Assembly (NCBI GenBank): GCA_037013685.1
Contig: CM072884.1
Coordinates: forward strand, 111,268,048 to 111,332,047
Source of the DNA: Acridotheres tristis
Taxonomy: Eukaryota > Chordata > Aves > Passeriformes > Sturnidae
DNA: 64,000 nucleotides
Direction: 5' to 3'
Shown here piece by piece: positions 9,383 to 28,066 of the stretch. The notes below the pieces were generated by a model. That model saw only the letters and a list, made by a program, of their open reading frames with translations, was not told the DNA's origin and searched no databases. The position numbers and the translations under genes are program-made. Numbering within the stretch: position 1 is the first letter of the stretch; every line of letters starts with the position of its first letter.

Positions 9383-12300
9383 TAAAATATTTGCCACTGA
9401 AGGGAGCATCATGCAAAGAAAACCTTTCATTGGAGAGTAAAAGTAGCAGCTGCTTGCATTTCCTTCTTTTTTCTGATTTCAGAGATAAGGCCACATGTTT
9501 AGGAAATGAACACTCACGAAATTTTACCATGGGTCTGGGCAAAACTTCCCCAGGAACCATTGGAACCAATGGGATCTTTTTCCCATTGCAATAGACTTTG
9601 GAACAGATTTTTGCTGCCCAGCGAGAGCAGTATGAGTGTCTCAGTATAGTCCATGAGAACTGATAAAGAGTAATTAATTAATATAAAAATATCATCAGTT
9701 AGTATAATTTAAAAATCTGGCATGTCATGTGACTCAATTTTTCTAGGTTTTTCCCAGTATTTTGACAATGACAAAAGGTTTTAAATGCTTTGGTATGATA
9801 CCAGAGATACTTAAACCATATTTTAAATGTGATATATATAATGCTTGTATATTGTGTTAATAATTCCATATATTTACAATTCTGAAATATATAATATTAA
9901 GAGCCAAAGTGGTATAGTGGCATAATAATAATGATTAATTTCTATATTGATGTTAATTACTCCTGCAAATGTGGGTGATGTAGCTTTCGTGCTATTATAT
10001 AGATTATTCAGAAAGTCAGGAGCAGTGAGGTTCTGCTTATTAAGCAAATAACTATGGGTGATTGGTTATTTATTGCATAATAATGAATATATTGTAGGTT
10101 TAAGCCAGTTTGTTAAAAGGCAGGTTCAGAACCTCTTCTTCACAGGTCATAAGAAATGCAATGCTAATTTCTGGATCTTGTCCACATCTGAAATTTATAT
10201 CAGTGTTGTTTTTCATCAGATGGTTTCCAAAACCAAAAGTGTGGCTACAGATTTACCTGGAGTGAAACACAACAATGTACTTAGAGAAGACATGGATTTA
10301 AATCCAACACACAGTCAGCAAAGGGAGTATTTTCTGAAGCCATGCAAGGATGTACAGTGATTCTCAACAACTGAAATAAATTCTTAATAGATTTTTTCTT
10401 TTTTAACCCACTTGAGAACTGCAACTATCTGATCAAGTCAACTGTAATCTTCAAGCTTCTATGCCTGAAATGGTTTCTATGGATTTATAGGTAGACAGAT
10501 TGAAAGGTTTCGTTTGCTTTTTCAGCAAGTTCACTTTGGGGGATATTCTTAAAAGCAGCAAGAGAAGATGGACACCACTGGCTCATTGCTGGAGTTTATA
10601 GCTGCTGTTTGTGAAGTTTTGCCATTAAATTTTAGAGATGCAGAAGTGAACAGGCAGCTACAGGACAAACAGAATTCCCACACCTACATTTCAATAACTG
10701 CCTAAAATATATTTCAATTTGTACTTCAAGGACATTTCAAGTACAACTGAGCCTGTCCTGGGCTCTGGGTGTTGTCTGATATTGAAGGATATCAAATGAG
10801 GTGCTGGGGTTGTGTTCTCAAAATTGTGTTTGGAATTTGATTTGAGAATTCTTGTCAAGCAAAGTTCAGTATCTAATATAACAAGATATTCACAGAAATG
10901 AGCTATATATTGAACACATACTTCATTAGCTGGGTCTCATGAGCTGAAGGGAGAGAGGGATTTTCATAATTTGGAATGAGCTTAAGGTGAAGTTGCTGGG
11001 CAGGGTCAGAGCTTGTGTAGTCCTGCCTTTACTGGAAGAGTTAGTTCCTGGATGACAATTTGTAAGCTGATTAAAAAATCTTCTCTTCCCTATTAAAAAA
11101 TCTTCCCTATTAAGAAGTCTCAAACCAGGAGTGAGCCACTTACTTCCCTAGATTTATTGCAGTTTTCTCCAGGTCAGAGCAGTTTTGGTTCATTAGTCAA
11201 AAAGGAACTTTAAGATGCTCCCACAGACATAATCCCGTTTGGTTCCATGCTGAATCCTAACTTTTGGGTAGGTCCCTACAATGCTGTGCAGAAGGCACTC
11301 ATTGAGTGCCTAATAAAATGTAATTAAGAATAAAGAAATACCCCATGAGATCAATCCTACATTGTCATGGAAGCCAAAAAACAAGAAAAGAACCTGACCT
11401 TGGTAATTTTTATTTTGGAGGCATGTGGAGCTTTAGCCATGAAAGGCTATGATGACACTGAACAAACAGGATTGTGGTGAAAACCATGGTTATATTTAAA
11501 GCTGGCAAACTTTATTAAAATACAGTGTCAATAACAGCAAAAGGAGCAGGGAATAACATATTGATTAGCTTTCACCTTGTATTAAATCCCATTTCTGCAG
11601 CTTGCTTCCACTGTAAATCTTCATTTAAAGTTTTGCTTAGCCCACTCTTAGAAAATCCCAGTTAAGCAAAGTATTGTATTGGTCTGTGATTTATTTAATC
11701 CATTATCTGTGTGTCCACATAGGACACTGGGTTTCAGACTAAGCTGTTGAATAAAACTCACCACTTTTTGGTAGTTTAAACTGGTGCAGAGATAATGGGA
11801 ATTGAACAGGAATTCTCATTTAGAAAAGAGCATGAAAATATTCATTTTTTTTCATGTAGTAGTTTACATTAGGTAAATGAACCCATTAAACTTAGATGTG
11901 GGGAATATTCCTTTTTGTCTTTATTCCTATTTACACACACACAAACCTATAGAATGTCATACTTTACAAAAGTCATTGATACCCAGCTTTGCAAATATTG
12001 AATTTTGTGAGAAAAGTAGTAAGGTCGTGGACTGAAACTTAGCTTTTCATAATGTTCTATGGCTACTGACAAGGTTTACAATATTTTTCTCCAAGAACAC
12101 TAAGTTGTTTCACTCAATTTTCTACCAAAAATGTGTCTATACACCAGAAGGGATATTTATCAAATGAGTCATGTGCACAAAACGTCAACTCAAAATGAAG
12201 TATTCAGGTCATAGTAACAAGGAACATTGGAATTGTTGTGAAGCAAAATATTCCAATGTTTTATCCTGAAGTGACTTGGCATTTGTTTTATGTTGTATAA

Positions 12301-12531
12301 TGTTTCAAAGTGGGGGGGAAGAAAAATGTTAATATTTTATTTAAAGAAAAAAAATCCCTTGACTTAAAACGATTATGAAGCAGTTCATGAAAATTTCAAA
12401 GTTTGTCATTTTATTCTGATTCAAAGTGAGAAAGTATAATTGTAGAATTCTCCCAGTGAGGAGGCTGCTGTGGCTGCTTTGTTCAAACTGTTTGTTTGGA
12501 AGTTAATTTGCTGTCAATCAGATTGATCATA

Positions 12532-12996
12532 GGGATGGAGCAGCTCTGCTGGGAGGAAAGGCTGGCACAGCTGGGATTGTTCAGCCTGGAGAGGAGAAGC
12601 TTTGGGCTGAGCTCAGGGTGGCCTTGCAGGGCCTGAAGGAGCTGCAGGAACCATGGAGAGAGACAATTGCCAAGGGATGGAGGGACAGCACCCAGGGAAT
12701 GGAGGGACAGCACCCAGGGAATGGAGGGACAGCACACAGGGAATGGCTTCAAACTGAAAAATTACAGGTTTAGATCAGATATTAGGGAGAAATTCCTCCC
12801 TGTGAGGGTGGGCAGGTCCTGGCACAGGGTGCCCAGAGCAGCTGTGGCTGCCCCTGGATCCCTGGCAGTGCCCAAGGTCAGGTTGGACATTGGGGCTGGA
12901 GCAGCCTGGGACAGTGGGAGGTGTCCCTGCCATGGCAGGGGTGGCACTGGATGAGCTTTAAGGTCCCTTCCAACCCAACCATTCCATGATTCTATT
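12532..12996 (+). mobile_element. Young 5'-truncated CR1 LINE (copy A)
   Basis: The element starts at GGGATGGAGCAGCTCTGCTG and ends in CCATTCCATGATTCTATT. It is near-identical to the copies at 19163, 41598 and 61919, but begins about 75 bp further 3' than they do, as expected for truncation during target-primed reverse transcription. It contains the internal 22-bp repeat of GGAATGGAGGGACAGCACCC type three times (about 12690-12745); the last unit reads CACACAGGG. It lies sense to DSCAM. Confidence 0.93.
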
Positions 12997-13408
12997 AATA
13001 TATCTGAACTCAATCAGTAACAAAAATCTGACCTTAGTTTCCACCTCCATCTTAAAAGTACCTCCTTCTGCAAACATTCAAAGATCACAAAGCCATGGAA
13101 TTGTCCAGAATAGTTTTACATTTACAAAAGGCTCTGATAATAAAATGACCTCTATGTTTCTTAAGTAGTTGGGGAGATTTTGACCAAAAAGCCCAGAGAA
13201 ATATTCAAACAGGAAAGAATTACACTCTTAAAATTCCCAAAACCCAATCCTTATCCCTGTCGTGTGACTTACAAGGATCTCAAGATCTGAGTCTGCTAAT
13301 TTGATCAGTTACATCTGATCAAAGTAATACAATGGGAATTGAAATTATACCATCACTTCAAGTTCTGTGTCTGTTTCTCAGGCAAGAGGGAGACAAAAAA
13401 AAATCTGG

Positions 13409-13865
13409 TGTGTCACAGTGAGGGTGGCTGTGACAAATCTTTGTGTCCCCTGACTTCAGGGTGAATGTGGTGTGAATTATGAAAAACGGAGCAGGAATAA
13501 TGGAGTGCCCAAAAAGAAAATTACTTTAATGAGAAATAAAAATAGGGACAATGCCCACACATATAGGGACAAGCTCCAAAAACCAGAAGCAAGGGAGAGG
13601 TAACAATAAATAGTCTTGGAGTGGAACATTTTAGCAACAATGCCATCTATGAAACACAAGTAACCAATAGGGAGTAGAACTTGGACTAATTAACATAACA
13701 GCTCCAAAGGCTCTTGGGAGAAGATCTCAGGCTTGCCCTGACTAGAAGAATGTTTCCCAACTAAGGCTTGGTTTTGTTAGGGGTGGATTCCAGCTGACCC
13801 TGTGTCCCAGTCAGGCCAGATTCCACGCTGAAGAAATTATTCAATCAGTTTCATACAGTGACACA
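13409..13865 (-). mobile_element. Solo LTR of an endogenous retrovirus, antisense
   Basis: The 457-bp block has inverted termini TGTGTCAC at 13409 and GTGACACA ending at 13865. Read on the minus strand it has a CCAAT-type box (CCCTATTGGTTACTTG, near 13655-13675), a TATTTATT TATA-like box near 13605-13615, and ATTAAA in front of the 3' part near 13528-13533. This order fits an LTR read on the minus strand. No internal retroviral sequence flanks it and no intact target-site duplication is visible. The family is not named. Confidence 0.75.
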
Positions 13866-15124
13866 CATTTTAAATTTAAAAGGGGGTAGGCTTTTGCAGA
13901 GCAATGGTTTTGATGGTAGTGGATGAAAGGCAGATCTCACCCTGGTTTTGCTATGTCCAGTAGATTATAAACTGCCCAAAACAGACAGGTGCTGTGGCAG
14001 AAATGAGTGTTTTTCTTTAGAATCAGTTCCTCAGGAGTTGTAATGGGATATAGAAGCCACAGAAGTTGCTGCCTCTGACAGTCCAACCTGTTGCTGATAA
14101 ACTATGTCACAATGACCTCTTTTGTGGGGCAGTGAGGCAGATGAGCTTGTAGGCATCTGTTGGGAGTTTGAAAGAAGTTTGGAGAATTGGAAAGAGATTT
14201 TTGCTCCTGGATTACAAACTGTGCCTTAAAATGCTTATACTAATTATGCCTCGTATAGATAGAAAATCAGGCAAGAACATTATCATATATGGAAATTAGT
14301 CCAATAGCATTTAAATAGAATTTTTATAGGCATTGCTGTCAATAACAGGCTTTTCCCCTGAGCTGAAAATCTCTGCTTTGCACTAGATCACATTCTATAT
14401 TGCAGACCACACAAATGATTTCCACTAGTCAGGAGCAGGGAATCTTGCACTGACTGAGAAATGTGGCACATAATTATGGCCAACCATTTTGTGCTGCCCA
14501 TATCCCTGGATGCCAGATATATTGCAGCTATTCAGAATGCAAATCCCTGCTTTCCAAATCATTGTTGCCTTCAGCACTCATTATCTAATCATCTTTCTAC
14601 ACTACACACTGAATGAACAGAAGCATATTTCAAAGCACAGCATAAAATTTTCCTAATGCACAGGACTGAATAAACTCCTGTGACTGCCTTGCACAGATCA
14701 GTAAATGCCTTCCTAAAGGTTCAGTGAAAGGTGGGGCCTCTTGGCAAAAATAATTAGTAGTGAATGGTGGCCTGGAATGCAAGTATACCCTTATCAACTC
14801 AGCTTGGTTTGATTCACCTGAAAAGAGAACAAAACATCATAAATTCAAACTCAGGAGTGTCTCCTGATTAGATTTTTCTGTGCATGAACCATTTAAAGGT
14901 CTTTCAGCAAAGATTTGAAAAAAACACCCTGAAATTTATATGATTGAAAAAAAGTTGCTGTTTCATGCAGGAAGTATTTTTGAATTGTTGCCTAGAAATA
15001 GACTTGCATTCAGTAGGAATAAAAAGTTAAACTTGGGGGGGGGGGCGTGTTTAAAAAATTTTGGGGAGAACAACTTGACTTTGGGTGTGTGCACTCAATA
15101 TGTAACTTTCCATTTTCTGTTTAG

Positions 15125-17014
<1,890 letters not shown>

Positions 17015-17161
17015 TGCCCAGTTGCCCTCCAGGGAATGTGCAAGCCACTGCCACGTCCCCAGAAACCATCTCCATTTCCTGGTCCACGCTGGCAAAGGAA
17101 ACCCTGAATGGGATCCTGCAGGGATTCAGGGTTATCTACTGGGCCAACCTCTTGGATGGAG
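17015..17161 (+). CDS. DSCAM: DSCAM exon, first half of FN3
   Basis: The exon is 147 nt, phase 1 at both ends. The acceptor is CTTATTCCAG|TG, the donor GGAG|GTGAGA. It encodes (V)[18 protein letters not shown] to [12 protein letters not shown]. The B-strand Trp in [10 protein letters not shown] and the C-strand GFRVIYW are standard fibronectin positions. The next exon supplies AG to complete the Glu codon at the join. Confidence 0.97.
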
Positions 17162-19680
<2,519 letters not shown>

Positions 19681-20970
19681 GAAAATGGGGAAAGGAGGAG
19701 AGACTGTTCTGGAACTGTCTTATATTACTTACATCCTACTAAGAATATTATTTTCAGTCTATATATACAGACACACACATATATATATATATAAATCCTC
19801 CAAATACCTTTTCCCTCGAGCAAAATAAAGAACAAAAATACCTTACCTTTGTTCCTAGACCAAAGCATGGAAAATTCAATTTCTAATGATGAAAGTTTAA
19901 GAAACTTTTAATCATACACAGACACAGACACATGAGATTCCATAATCACTTCATTGTAGTTGTAACTATTATAATCACTTCAGGCTACCTCAGTAGGATG
20001 CTATGCAGTGCTCTATTTCTGAAGCACTAAAATTCAAAATTCGTGGGAGATTTTGTCCCTAATCTTTTTTAAGACCTTGAAAATGCTATGAGAGGTACAA
20101 ATGTAGTTTTGGATGCCCTAAATGCTTTTGAAAAACTAGATCAAGAATTTTTGTGGTACAGATAAATATGCTCACAGTCCTGTCAATGAGGTTACTTGAA
20201 TAATGTTTCATTTGTAAATTCTCCTATGAGTTATGCAATATGTTTTCACAGAAATTAATCAATGGATTTTCCTTTCTTATTTATCCACGTTATTGGTCAC
20301 TCGTGAATATATGAATATATTTGCAACTTTTTTTATTTCTAATGAGATTTTTAAAAGTGACAAGAGAGCAGGTTCAGTAACTTAATTGACTTGATGAATT
20401 TTCGGTGCTTTTTTGCCAATAAAAAATTATGTGATGAAAGTTATCAATTTTTTTCCAATCAAATATTAAGGGACTCATTCTAAAATTTACATTACATTAT
20501 AAGGTTGCCTGGCCCCAGCTGTAGCTGTATCCAGGGGATGCAGTAAATGAAAAAATTGACAGCTCTAGACTTGTGTGTCTAAAACACTGAATGTTCTAAT
20601 ATCAGATTAAAGTGCTTTAACAAGTTACTTTGGAGCACCCAGATCCTGACTCAGATGCTCTTGGGACACTAAGTGCTTGGAAGCAGATGGATTTATTTCA
20701 ATGAAAAAAAAAAATCTAAAATGTAAAATCTAAAATGTAAGAGAACTGTAAAGCACATGCTGCATTTTCAAGTTACTTTTCAAGTTACTTTTTGTCAAGT
20801 AGATCCCAGCATAGCAAACCTTCCCTAAAGTCTCCCTGAACACAAAGGCCCTGAGCCTTGGGAGTGAGATTTAAGCCACCAGGAGCCAGGAGTAATGTCC
20901 CACATTACTCCAGGAGCTTGGGGACAGGCTGGTCTTGGAGACATCTGGTACATATCAGAAGCCTCAAACA

Positions 20971-21167
<197 letters not shown>

Positions 21168-24100
21168 AGTCCATCTCTTCCCCATTTGCTCACCCCAGCT
21201 CTTGGTGGTGGCTCTTTTGCTGTCTCCATCTCTGGGATCAGACAGGCTGAGGGGACACATTGCCTCACACTGTGTTTGGCAGCTGTGCAAAGGCTCATCT
21301 CTCACCTTCCATCCTCCTGGCAGCTCAGCAATAACTTGCCCTAAGGCAGCCTGACAAAACTTTCCAGAGATTTTCTGATGCCTCACACTGGTTCCATTCA
21401 TTAAATCTTTTGTCCAGGAAACTAAATGGAAAGGTGTTCCAGAAAATACAATGACTTCATCTTCATCTTCACAACTTTTTATTAAGGGCAGGAAAGATTT
21501 TGAGTGGAATCTACAGAGACCTGCAGTTAAGCATAAGCCAAACCCAAAATCCTGATCTAAACATCCTGAAGAATGTGGAAGTTAAAAAAAGAGGAAAAGA
21601 GGAAAAGAGCATTCCTATTGCCAAACTCCATGCACCAAACAAGTTTCTCATTCCTCAGAGGAATGGATATTTCTACTGTAATTTTATAAGGAAAAGTGTC
21701 CTGTAGAGAATTATTCAGTAGGACTAATTCCAGGGCACCTAAAAGATCCTGCCCTGAAGTGAGTTTAAGCACTTCCTTGGCATTTTAACGAAATAAATTA
21801 ATTGGGATCTTAACAGAGTTTATAAATGGAGACCTTCTATCTCTGCTCCCAGATCTCCTCTGGATAAAATCATGACACAAGATATTCCATCCTCCTCTAA
21901 TAAAATCTAGAAATCCAGCATATTTTTAAGTGGCTGCCAGGCCCCCCCACGTCATTATTGCTACGAGGTCATATCACACCATTAATTCCTTTCTTTTTTT
22001 TTTTTTTTTCATTTGTTTTTACATGAGAGGAAACTTTTCTTTGTAAAATCAATGGTGTAGCATTTTCCACTGCTGCTGGAAAAGCCAGTCAGGGCCTCCT
22101 GTGACTTCTCTGTTGGTGTTCAGCTAAAGACATCAGCCCAAAATTTCTTCAGCCGGCTTGAAATCTCCAATGAGGCAAAATAAGGGTTACCCAGCAAGCG
22201 ACTCCTCGATGGAATGTGTTGATACTTTGATTCCTTACAATGTTTGATACTGATTTTAGACACCAGAGGTCAGACACTGCTGCTGATCAGCAAAGGAAAT
22301 GAGAACAACTCAAGCAAGTAATAGGAAATGAGCTTTCAAGGAATGAGCTTTCCTTTCAGTGAGATCATATTTATGAGTTTTATGTAGCTTTTTCCCCCCC
22401 TTTTCTGAAAGCTGACTTCAGAAAAGATGCTGCTCTTTTTGGAGTTCCTCCTGGTAGAAAAATAAGCCAAGAGAAAATGTCTAATTTTCAAAAATACATT
22501 CTGGTTTTGTCCTTTACCTTTTCCATTTTACAGTTTCTAATAAGCTTCTCATCCTCTTCACCTGGAGACTTGATTTAATAAACCATTAAAAATTAAAGCA
22601 GCTCTTCCAATTCTTTTCCCTTCTGTGATCAAAATGCAGTTTGAAAGGCTTCTCTGTTTTGTAGCAAGAGGGAGTGTGTGTGACAAGTTCCCTCTCTGCT
22701 CCTGTGCTGCAAATGCAATATGAGAAAACTACAGCTGAAACAAGGAATTTGCTGCCTGAACAAGCCTGAAATGTGTCACAGCACCTTGGCTGGCAGCAAT
22801 GCCCTGACCTTGAGCACACCACGGGAGGACACAGACCCCAGAGCCCCCATCCCAGGAAAGATTCCTGCAGCTGGGAATTTGGTCTGGCTGGCTGTCAGAG
22901 GTGGCATCTGGGCTGGCTGTGACACAGGAGGATGCGCGTTTCTCCCTTGTATCTTCTTTTCTTTTTTTCTTTTTTTGGAGAAAATGCATTCCTGTGCACA
23001 GCAAGCTGTTTGTGTGCCACAGAAGGCTTTGCAGCAGTGCTGTGCTTCCAGCTCTCATTCAGAGCCAGGCAAAAGCTGCAGCAGGAAGGAAGGGAAAACA
23101 GTTCCAAATCCCCCTGCCAGCTCCACTCTGCCTGAATCCAGAGAGATTTTCCTCCTCTTCTTTCTCTCCCTGGACACTAAGCTTCCTGACCATTGGCATG
23201 AGAGGCACAGACAGCATCTGCAAGCCTTACATTTATTTTAAAATGATTAAGCAGAAATCCAGTCAGGTGCATGTTCAGTAGTCCTTGGAGCAGAGCTCTG
23301 CTTGGGTTGGTTCAGCTGATGAGGGTGACTGGGCTCTGTGATGAAAAATTGCCCTTAATGACCCCTTAATGCACTTTTTTTCTACTGGTAAGGATCTCCA
23401 ATTTTATCTTTTTGACTAAGAAGCAAAAGGCATTGAATAGTAAATGCTCCCCTTGGGAAGCTGGCAGGATTTCATAGAACTTGTGTGCTTAGTATGAGGC
23501 CACTTCAGACTAAATTCACGTGTGGATGGGTTTTGGCTGTAATAGATCTATATTGTAGGTGAGGTATCTACATGAACAAACAGGCAGCAGTCAGGAGTTG
23601 AGTTTATTTTGATTTTTCTAAGTGCAACCAGCAATGGAGTAGTCCTGTGTCGTGCAGAATTAAAACCCTGTTACAGAACAAGGCTCAGATTTCTGATTTA
23701 TTTGTGATAACGCTCCTAAATGCACCACAGTCTGTGCATTTGCCTCCCTGCTGCTCAGTAGTGAAGAAAAATGGTGATAATCTCTCTGCTTATGAAAAGG
23801 AGAATGAGAAAGTTCCTGGAGCTCCTCCCCATTATCTGGCACATCTAAATGCTGTTTCCCAGCCCTGTCATATCAGGATAATTGCCTGCACTGCTTTAGC
23901 ATTCCACTTGCACTGTCAGGAATACAGAGTGTTCTCCTGCACATGAAAGCAGGATGCTATTTCCGTGTTTTTCAAAGCCTTGCTAGCTGGAGAATGAGGC
24001 CATCTTTGATCTTAAATTTGCCACATCTGCTCCCTGGAAGGCTGCAAAGTTATTTAGAAGCAATCCTCAACTTCTCTGTGCTCAGCCCAGGTTTTCCTCC

Positions 24101-24939
24101 AGCTTCTCACCATAGTTTTACCCCTGGTGACCATGGCGGGGAAAAAAGGGATCTATGGAATTGTGCAAATTCAGTTTGTCTTTCTGGGAGCTGTGGGAGT
24201 CAGTGTGCTAAATAAAGGTCCAGGGCGAATTCAGTAAGATAGCTCAGGTCTCCTGATGCTGCTGACTTATAATGACTGAAGCCAGAAAGGCTGGGGATAC
24301 CATGGCAATGAGGGAAAATACCTTAAGTTTTCTTGGCAAGGCTCAGGGTTTTCCTCTCCAGGATAAGGCAGGCACCACATTCCCCAACCACAACTTCTTC
24401 AGATGCACAAGGAACCCAGTTTAGTAAGAAATGCTTCAGTTAATGCTGAGATAACTCATATGAGGTCCAGGGGATGGGTTGGACCAACGACTTTGCCCTC
24501 TGGAGAGAGAACAGTAGGGGTCTGTGAAGCACCAGATGAGATTCTGCAGGATTCCTGCCAAGGAAATGTAAACACTTCCACACACACAGTGGAATGACAC
24601 ACAGCTTTCATGTGCACAACCCAGCAGTGCAGCAAAAAGAGGACTAATAAATCAGTATTCAGAATAATTTTTGCAACACTGCAAAAATTGCTGCTAGTGA
24701 GGTGGAGGGGTCCTTGGGTTGAAGATTTTCCTGTATGGCTTCCTGACTTTCTTTCTGGCCCCTCTTTCTGCTGGTCTCACACCAGACAGCAACACAGCAA
24801 TGACAAGGGAAGTTTCCCACATAGACCCAAGGACTGGAAAATGCCAGATGAATTCTGAGTTAATCCCTCAACAGTCGACAGCCATGACCAATTACCATCA
24901 GAACCTGTCCCTATAGATCACACCCTAATTTAGCAATAA

Positions 24940-25270
24940 ATTGCATTAACCTCATCCATCTATTTGAAGTGATTTCCAGAAAACATTGCTATCCATAAAG
25001 GAATCCTCCTGTGGGTTAGGTAATTACCCTGGAGAGCCAGCTTTCACTCCTCAGCAGCAGGAGCAAATAGCATTTCTAATGAGCTGGGTATAAATAACAA
25101 GTTGGATGCTGTCAAGCATCAATATTTACTCTGCATTGGATAGAGCTGCTAACTGAATTAGCCCCTTTGCAGCGAGGGGCTGGGTTTGCATGCAATTATC
25201 ATCATGACGTTCTCACTTGATGCCTAATTAGCTCTCTCAGCACACTATAAATAGAAAATGCATATCCAGA
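24940..25270. promoter_or_regulatory. Candidate intronic enhancer-like block
   Basis: This repeat-free block contains the homeodomain core CTAATTAG, an ATGCAATTATCATCATGACG word with a CRE-like half site, TTTGCATGCA (octamer-like) and TATAAATA boxes. Clustering of such words in a repeat-poor intron of a neural gene is suggestive only; conservation cannot be tested here. Confidence 0.25.
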
Positions 25271-26539
25271 GATGTTGCACTGAGTGGTGCCTGTCAGTTT
25301 TCTCACATCTTCCAGGACCACCTATGTAGATAGAAAATTGAGGGTCTCCTCACATCACTTTTACACAAAAGATGAGCAGATTTAGATGCCAGGCTGGCTG
25401 ACTTCTCTTTATGGGCAAAGTTCTGTAGCAGCATAATATCTGCTTGCTTAATTGAGGTAGAACAAAGGTTCTAAATTTATCTACAAATATCAGCTTGCTG
25501 GACAAGGGATTTTGTACCTCTACTGCACAATAACTGTTTTCTGTGAAAGTAAAGAAAGCTGATCAAGCATTGCAATGGTAATTGCACTAGAAATTTTAAC
25601 ATTTTATTAGTTTTACTTGAAATCAAACAAAAATATCAGATTCTTCACAAAGCAGTTGTTCTGTAGAGAACAAAGTCCAGAAAACTGTTTCATTTTGTCT
25701 TTAATAACATACATAGCAATTATCAATGCAACATATCTATTTTAATAATTTAACATAAACATTGACCACACTCAGTGCATAAATATCTTTCAAGTTATTT
25801 ATTTTCACAGATTTTAAAATATATTTTCAAATATTTTGACACAAGGTGTGTTTTTCAGGAAATTTTAAACCTATTTATTATGATGTTAAATGTAGCCCTT
25901 GTTTTGTTTATGTACAAGCTTGAGTGTAATGTGATACTCCAGCATGCAGGAAAAGAAATCTAGCAGTTTTGGATGTTAGTGAAAGAGTGTTTCCAAAGCT
26001 GGAGAGTGCTTTACAGTGTAATGTGTGTTTGAAAAACAGCATATGCTCATGAAATCAAAACCTTTCCCAAAATGCAAGGCTGCAAAAGGATGTAGTTAAG
26101 ATTACACAGCAAGATTTTAGCATTTCCGAGCTGAAGCTTTTTCCACGTGGTTTTAGACAGGAGCTTTGAGGTTTTTTAGCTCTTTCTCTGTGATAATTTT
26201 GATGGGCTATATAGATAGCTGCTGTAATTAGAGAAATAGATATACTGCAGTGCCAGAGAGAGGTCTGAGCTGCTGAGGGCAGGGTGAGGGTCAAGGATTC
26301 TGTGTGGGGAGATTGCCACTTGCTGGCCACGGGTCACATCAGGCAGTGCAAACTGCTCATTTACACTCCACTTCATTAAATCCACAGCTCTGCTCTGGAT
26401 GCCCATTAAACTGTCCACATGTGTGTTATTTATAACACTTTGGGCATGGGTTGTGTGTTCAAAACTGGCCATTTATAATAATGTGTTGATTGGCGATTTC
26501 TGTGACCGCGCACGGACAAGATATTTTCATGTGAGCACT

Positions 26540-26775
26540 TGGGTTCAAACTGAAAGGGGAAATTTAGGTTGGATCTAGGGAAGAAGTTCTTTGCTGTGAG
26601 GGTGGTGAGGCCCTGATACAGGTTTCTCAGTGGATGCCCCATCCCTGGGAGTGTAGATGGAGCTCTGAGCAACCTGGTCTAGTGGAAGGTGTCTCTGCCC
26701 ATGGCAGGGGTTTGGAAGATATTTAAGTTCCCTTCCAACCCAAACCATTCTTGGGTTGATTCTATGATTTTATGC
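26540..26775 (+). mobile_element. CR1 LINE 3' fragment
   Basis: GGTTCAAACTGAAAGGGGAA at the start, then GGAAGGTGTCTCTGCCCATG, TTCCCTTCCAACCCAAACCA and TGATTCTATGATTTTATG at the end. It is clearly CR1 but more diverged than the four young copies. Confidence 0.88.
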
Positions 26776-26993
26776 AGGCTGGAGGGGATACTTCACAGAA
26801 GCTTAACCATCATTGGAAGGTTCTGCTTCAGGACCCTCTGAAGAAGATTTTCTCCCCTCTTAAGGATGGGGTCACACTCCCCAAAGCTTCTCCCTGGCAT
26901 GGGCAGTGTGGAGGCTGCTCCCTAACCCAGAGTGTCCATCTCAGCCCATGGGGGCACAGCCACCAAAGCAGCACGCTCCCCTTTTCCTCTTAA

Positions 26994-27314
<321 letters not shown>

Positions 27315-27989
27315 TGAGAGTTCCGTTTGGTTTATTCCACCTATCAATTTTTTTTTTTGTTGTTTAAAACCTATTGCAGAGCATTAGCTCGCAAATGATT
27401 TCAAAATACAGACTTGGAATATTTTTCAAGGTTTGATTGGTTTAGAAAGTAACAAATTATTATTTCCAGGCCCAGCTGCAGGAGCCCTGTTGCAGCTGGA
27501 GGCATGTATTTATTTACCCTGTTTGCATCCAAGTTCCTGCCTTCTTGGCTTGAGTATTCATGTGTGAAGGAACATAATGACTTATAAACAAATATATTTG
27601 CTTTGGAATAGGCTTATTTATGCCTGGAGTATTTGCCCACTCTAACTCTGTGTGCTTTTAGTTACTGAGAAAGTGACAGGAGGAAATTTGAATTGAGTAT
27701 CAGGTTATCTTTTTTCCTTTCTGAATCACAAAGAAATTCAGCAATCTTTAAACACAAGGGCCAATTTCTCTCTCTAAATACCCATGCATATTTATTTTCA
27801 TGTGCATTGAAAAGAATACTTACTTATTTTGTATCTGAGGTTTGGATTTAGGTTTTATCCAAGCTTTGGATTTCAGTTTACAGCAGGACTTCCCACCAAA
27901 GGTAAAAAATGCAATCTTGGTTAATAGGCAAGGAAAATATTGTTGCAGGAATTTCAAAAAGTGCTTCAGGCAAGTGGAAATTTCCCGGC

Positions 27990-28066
27990 CTCCAAAGGCA
28001 GGGGGTTACAACAAGGTGGTCTTTTAGATCCCTTCAAACCCAAATCATTGTGTGATTCTCTGATTT
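27990..28066 (+). mobile_element. CR1 LINE 3' tail fragment, weak
   Basis: GGCAGGGGGTTACAACAAGG, then TCCCTTCAAACCCAAATCAT and TGTGTGATTCTCTGAT resemble the CR1 3' tail (GGGGGTTGGAACTAGATGAT, CCCTTCCAACCCAAACCATT). Confidence 0.65.

Noticed and set aside
22720..23241. 173-codon open frame in the FN3-FN4 intron
   Set aside because: No recognisable domain, opposite-strand frames equally open, no promoter or splice context.
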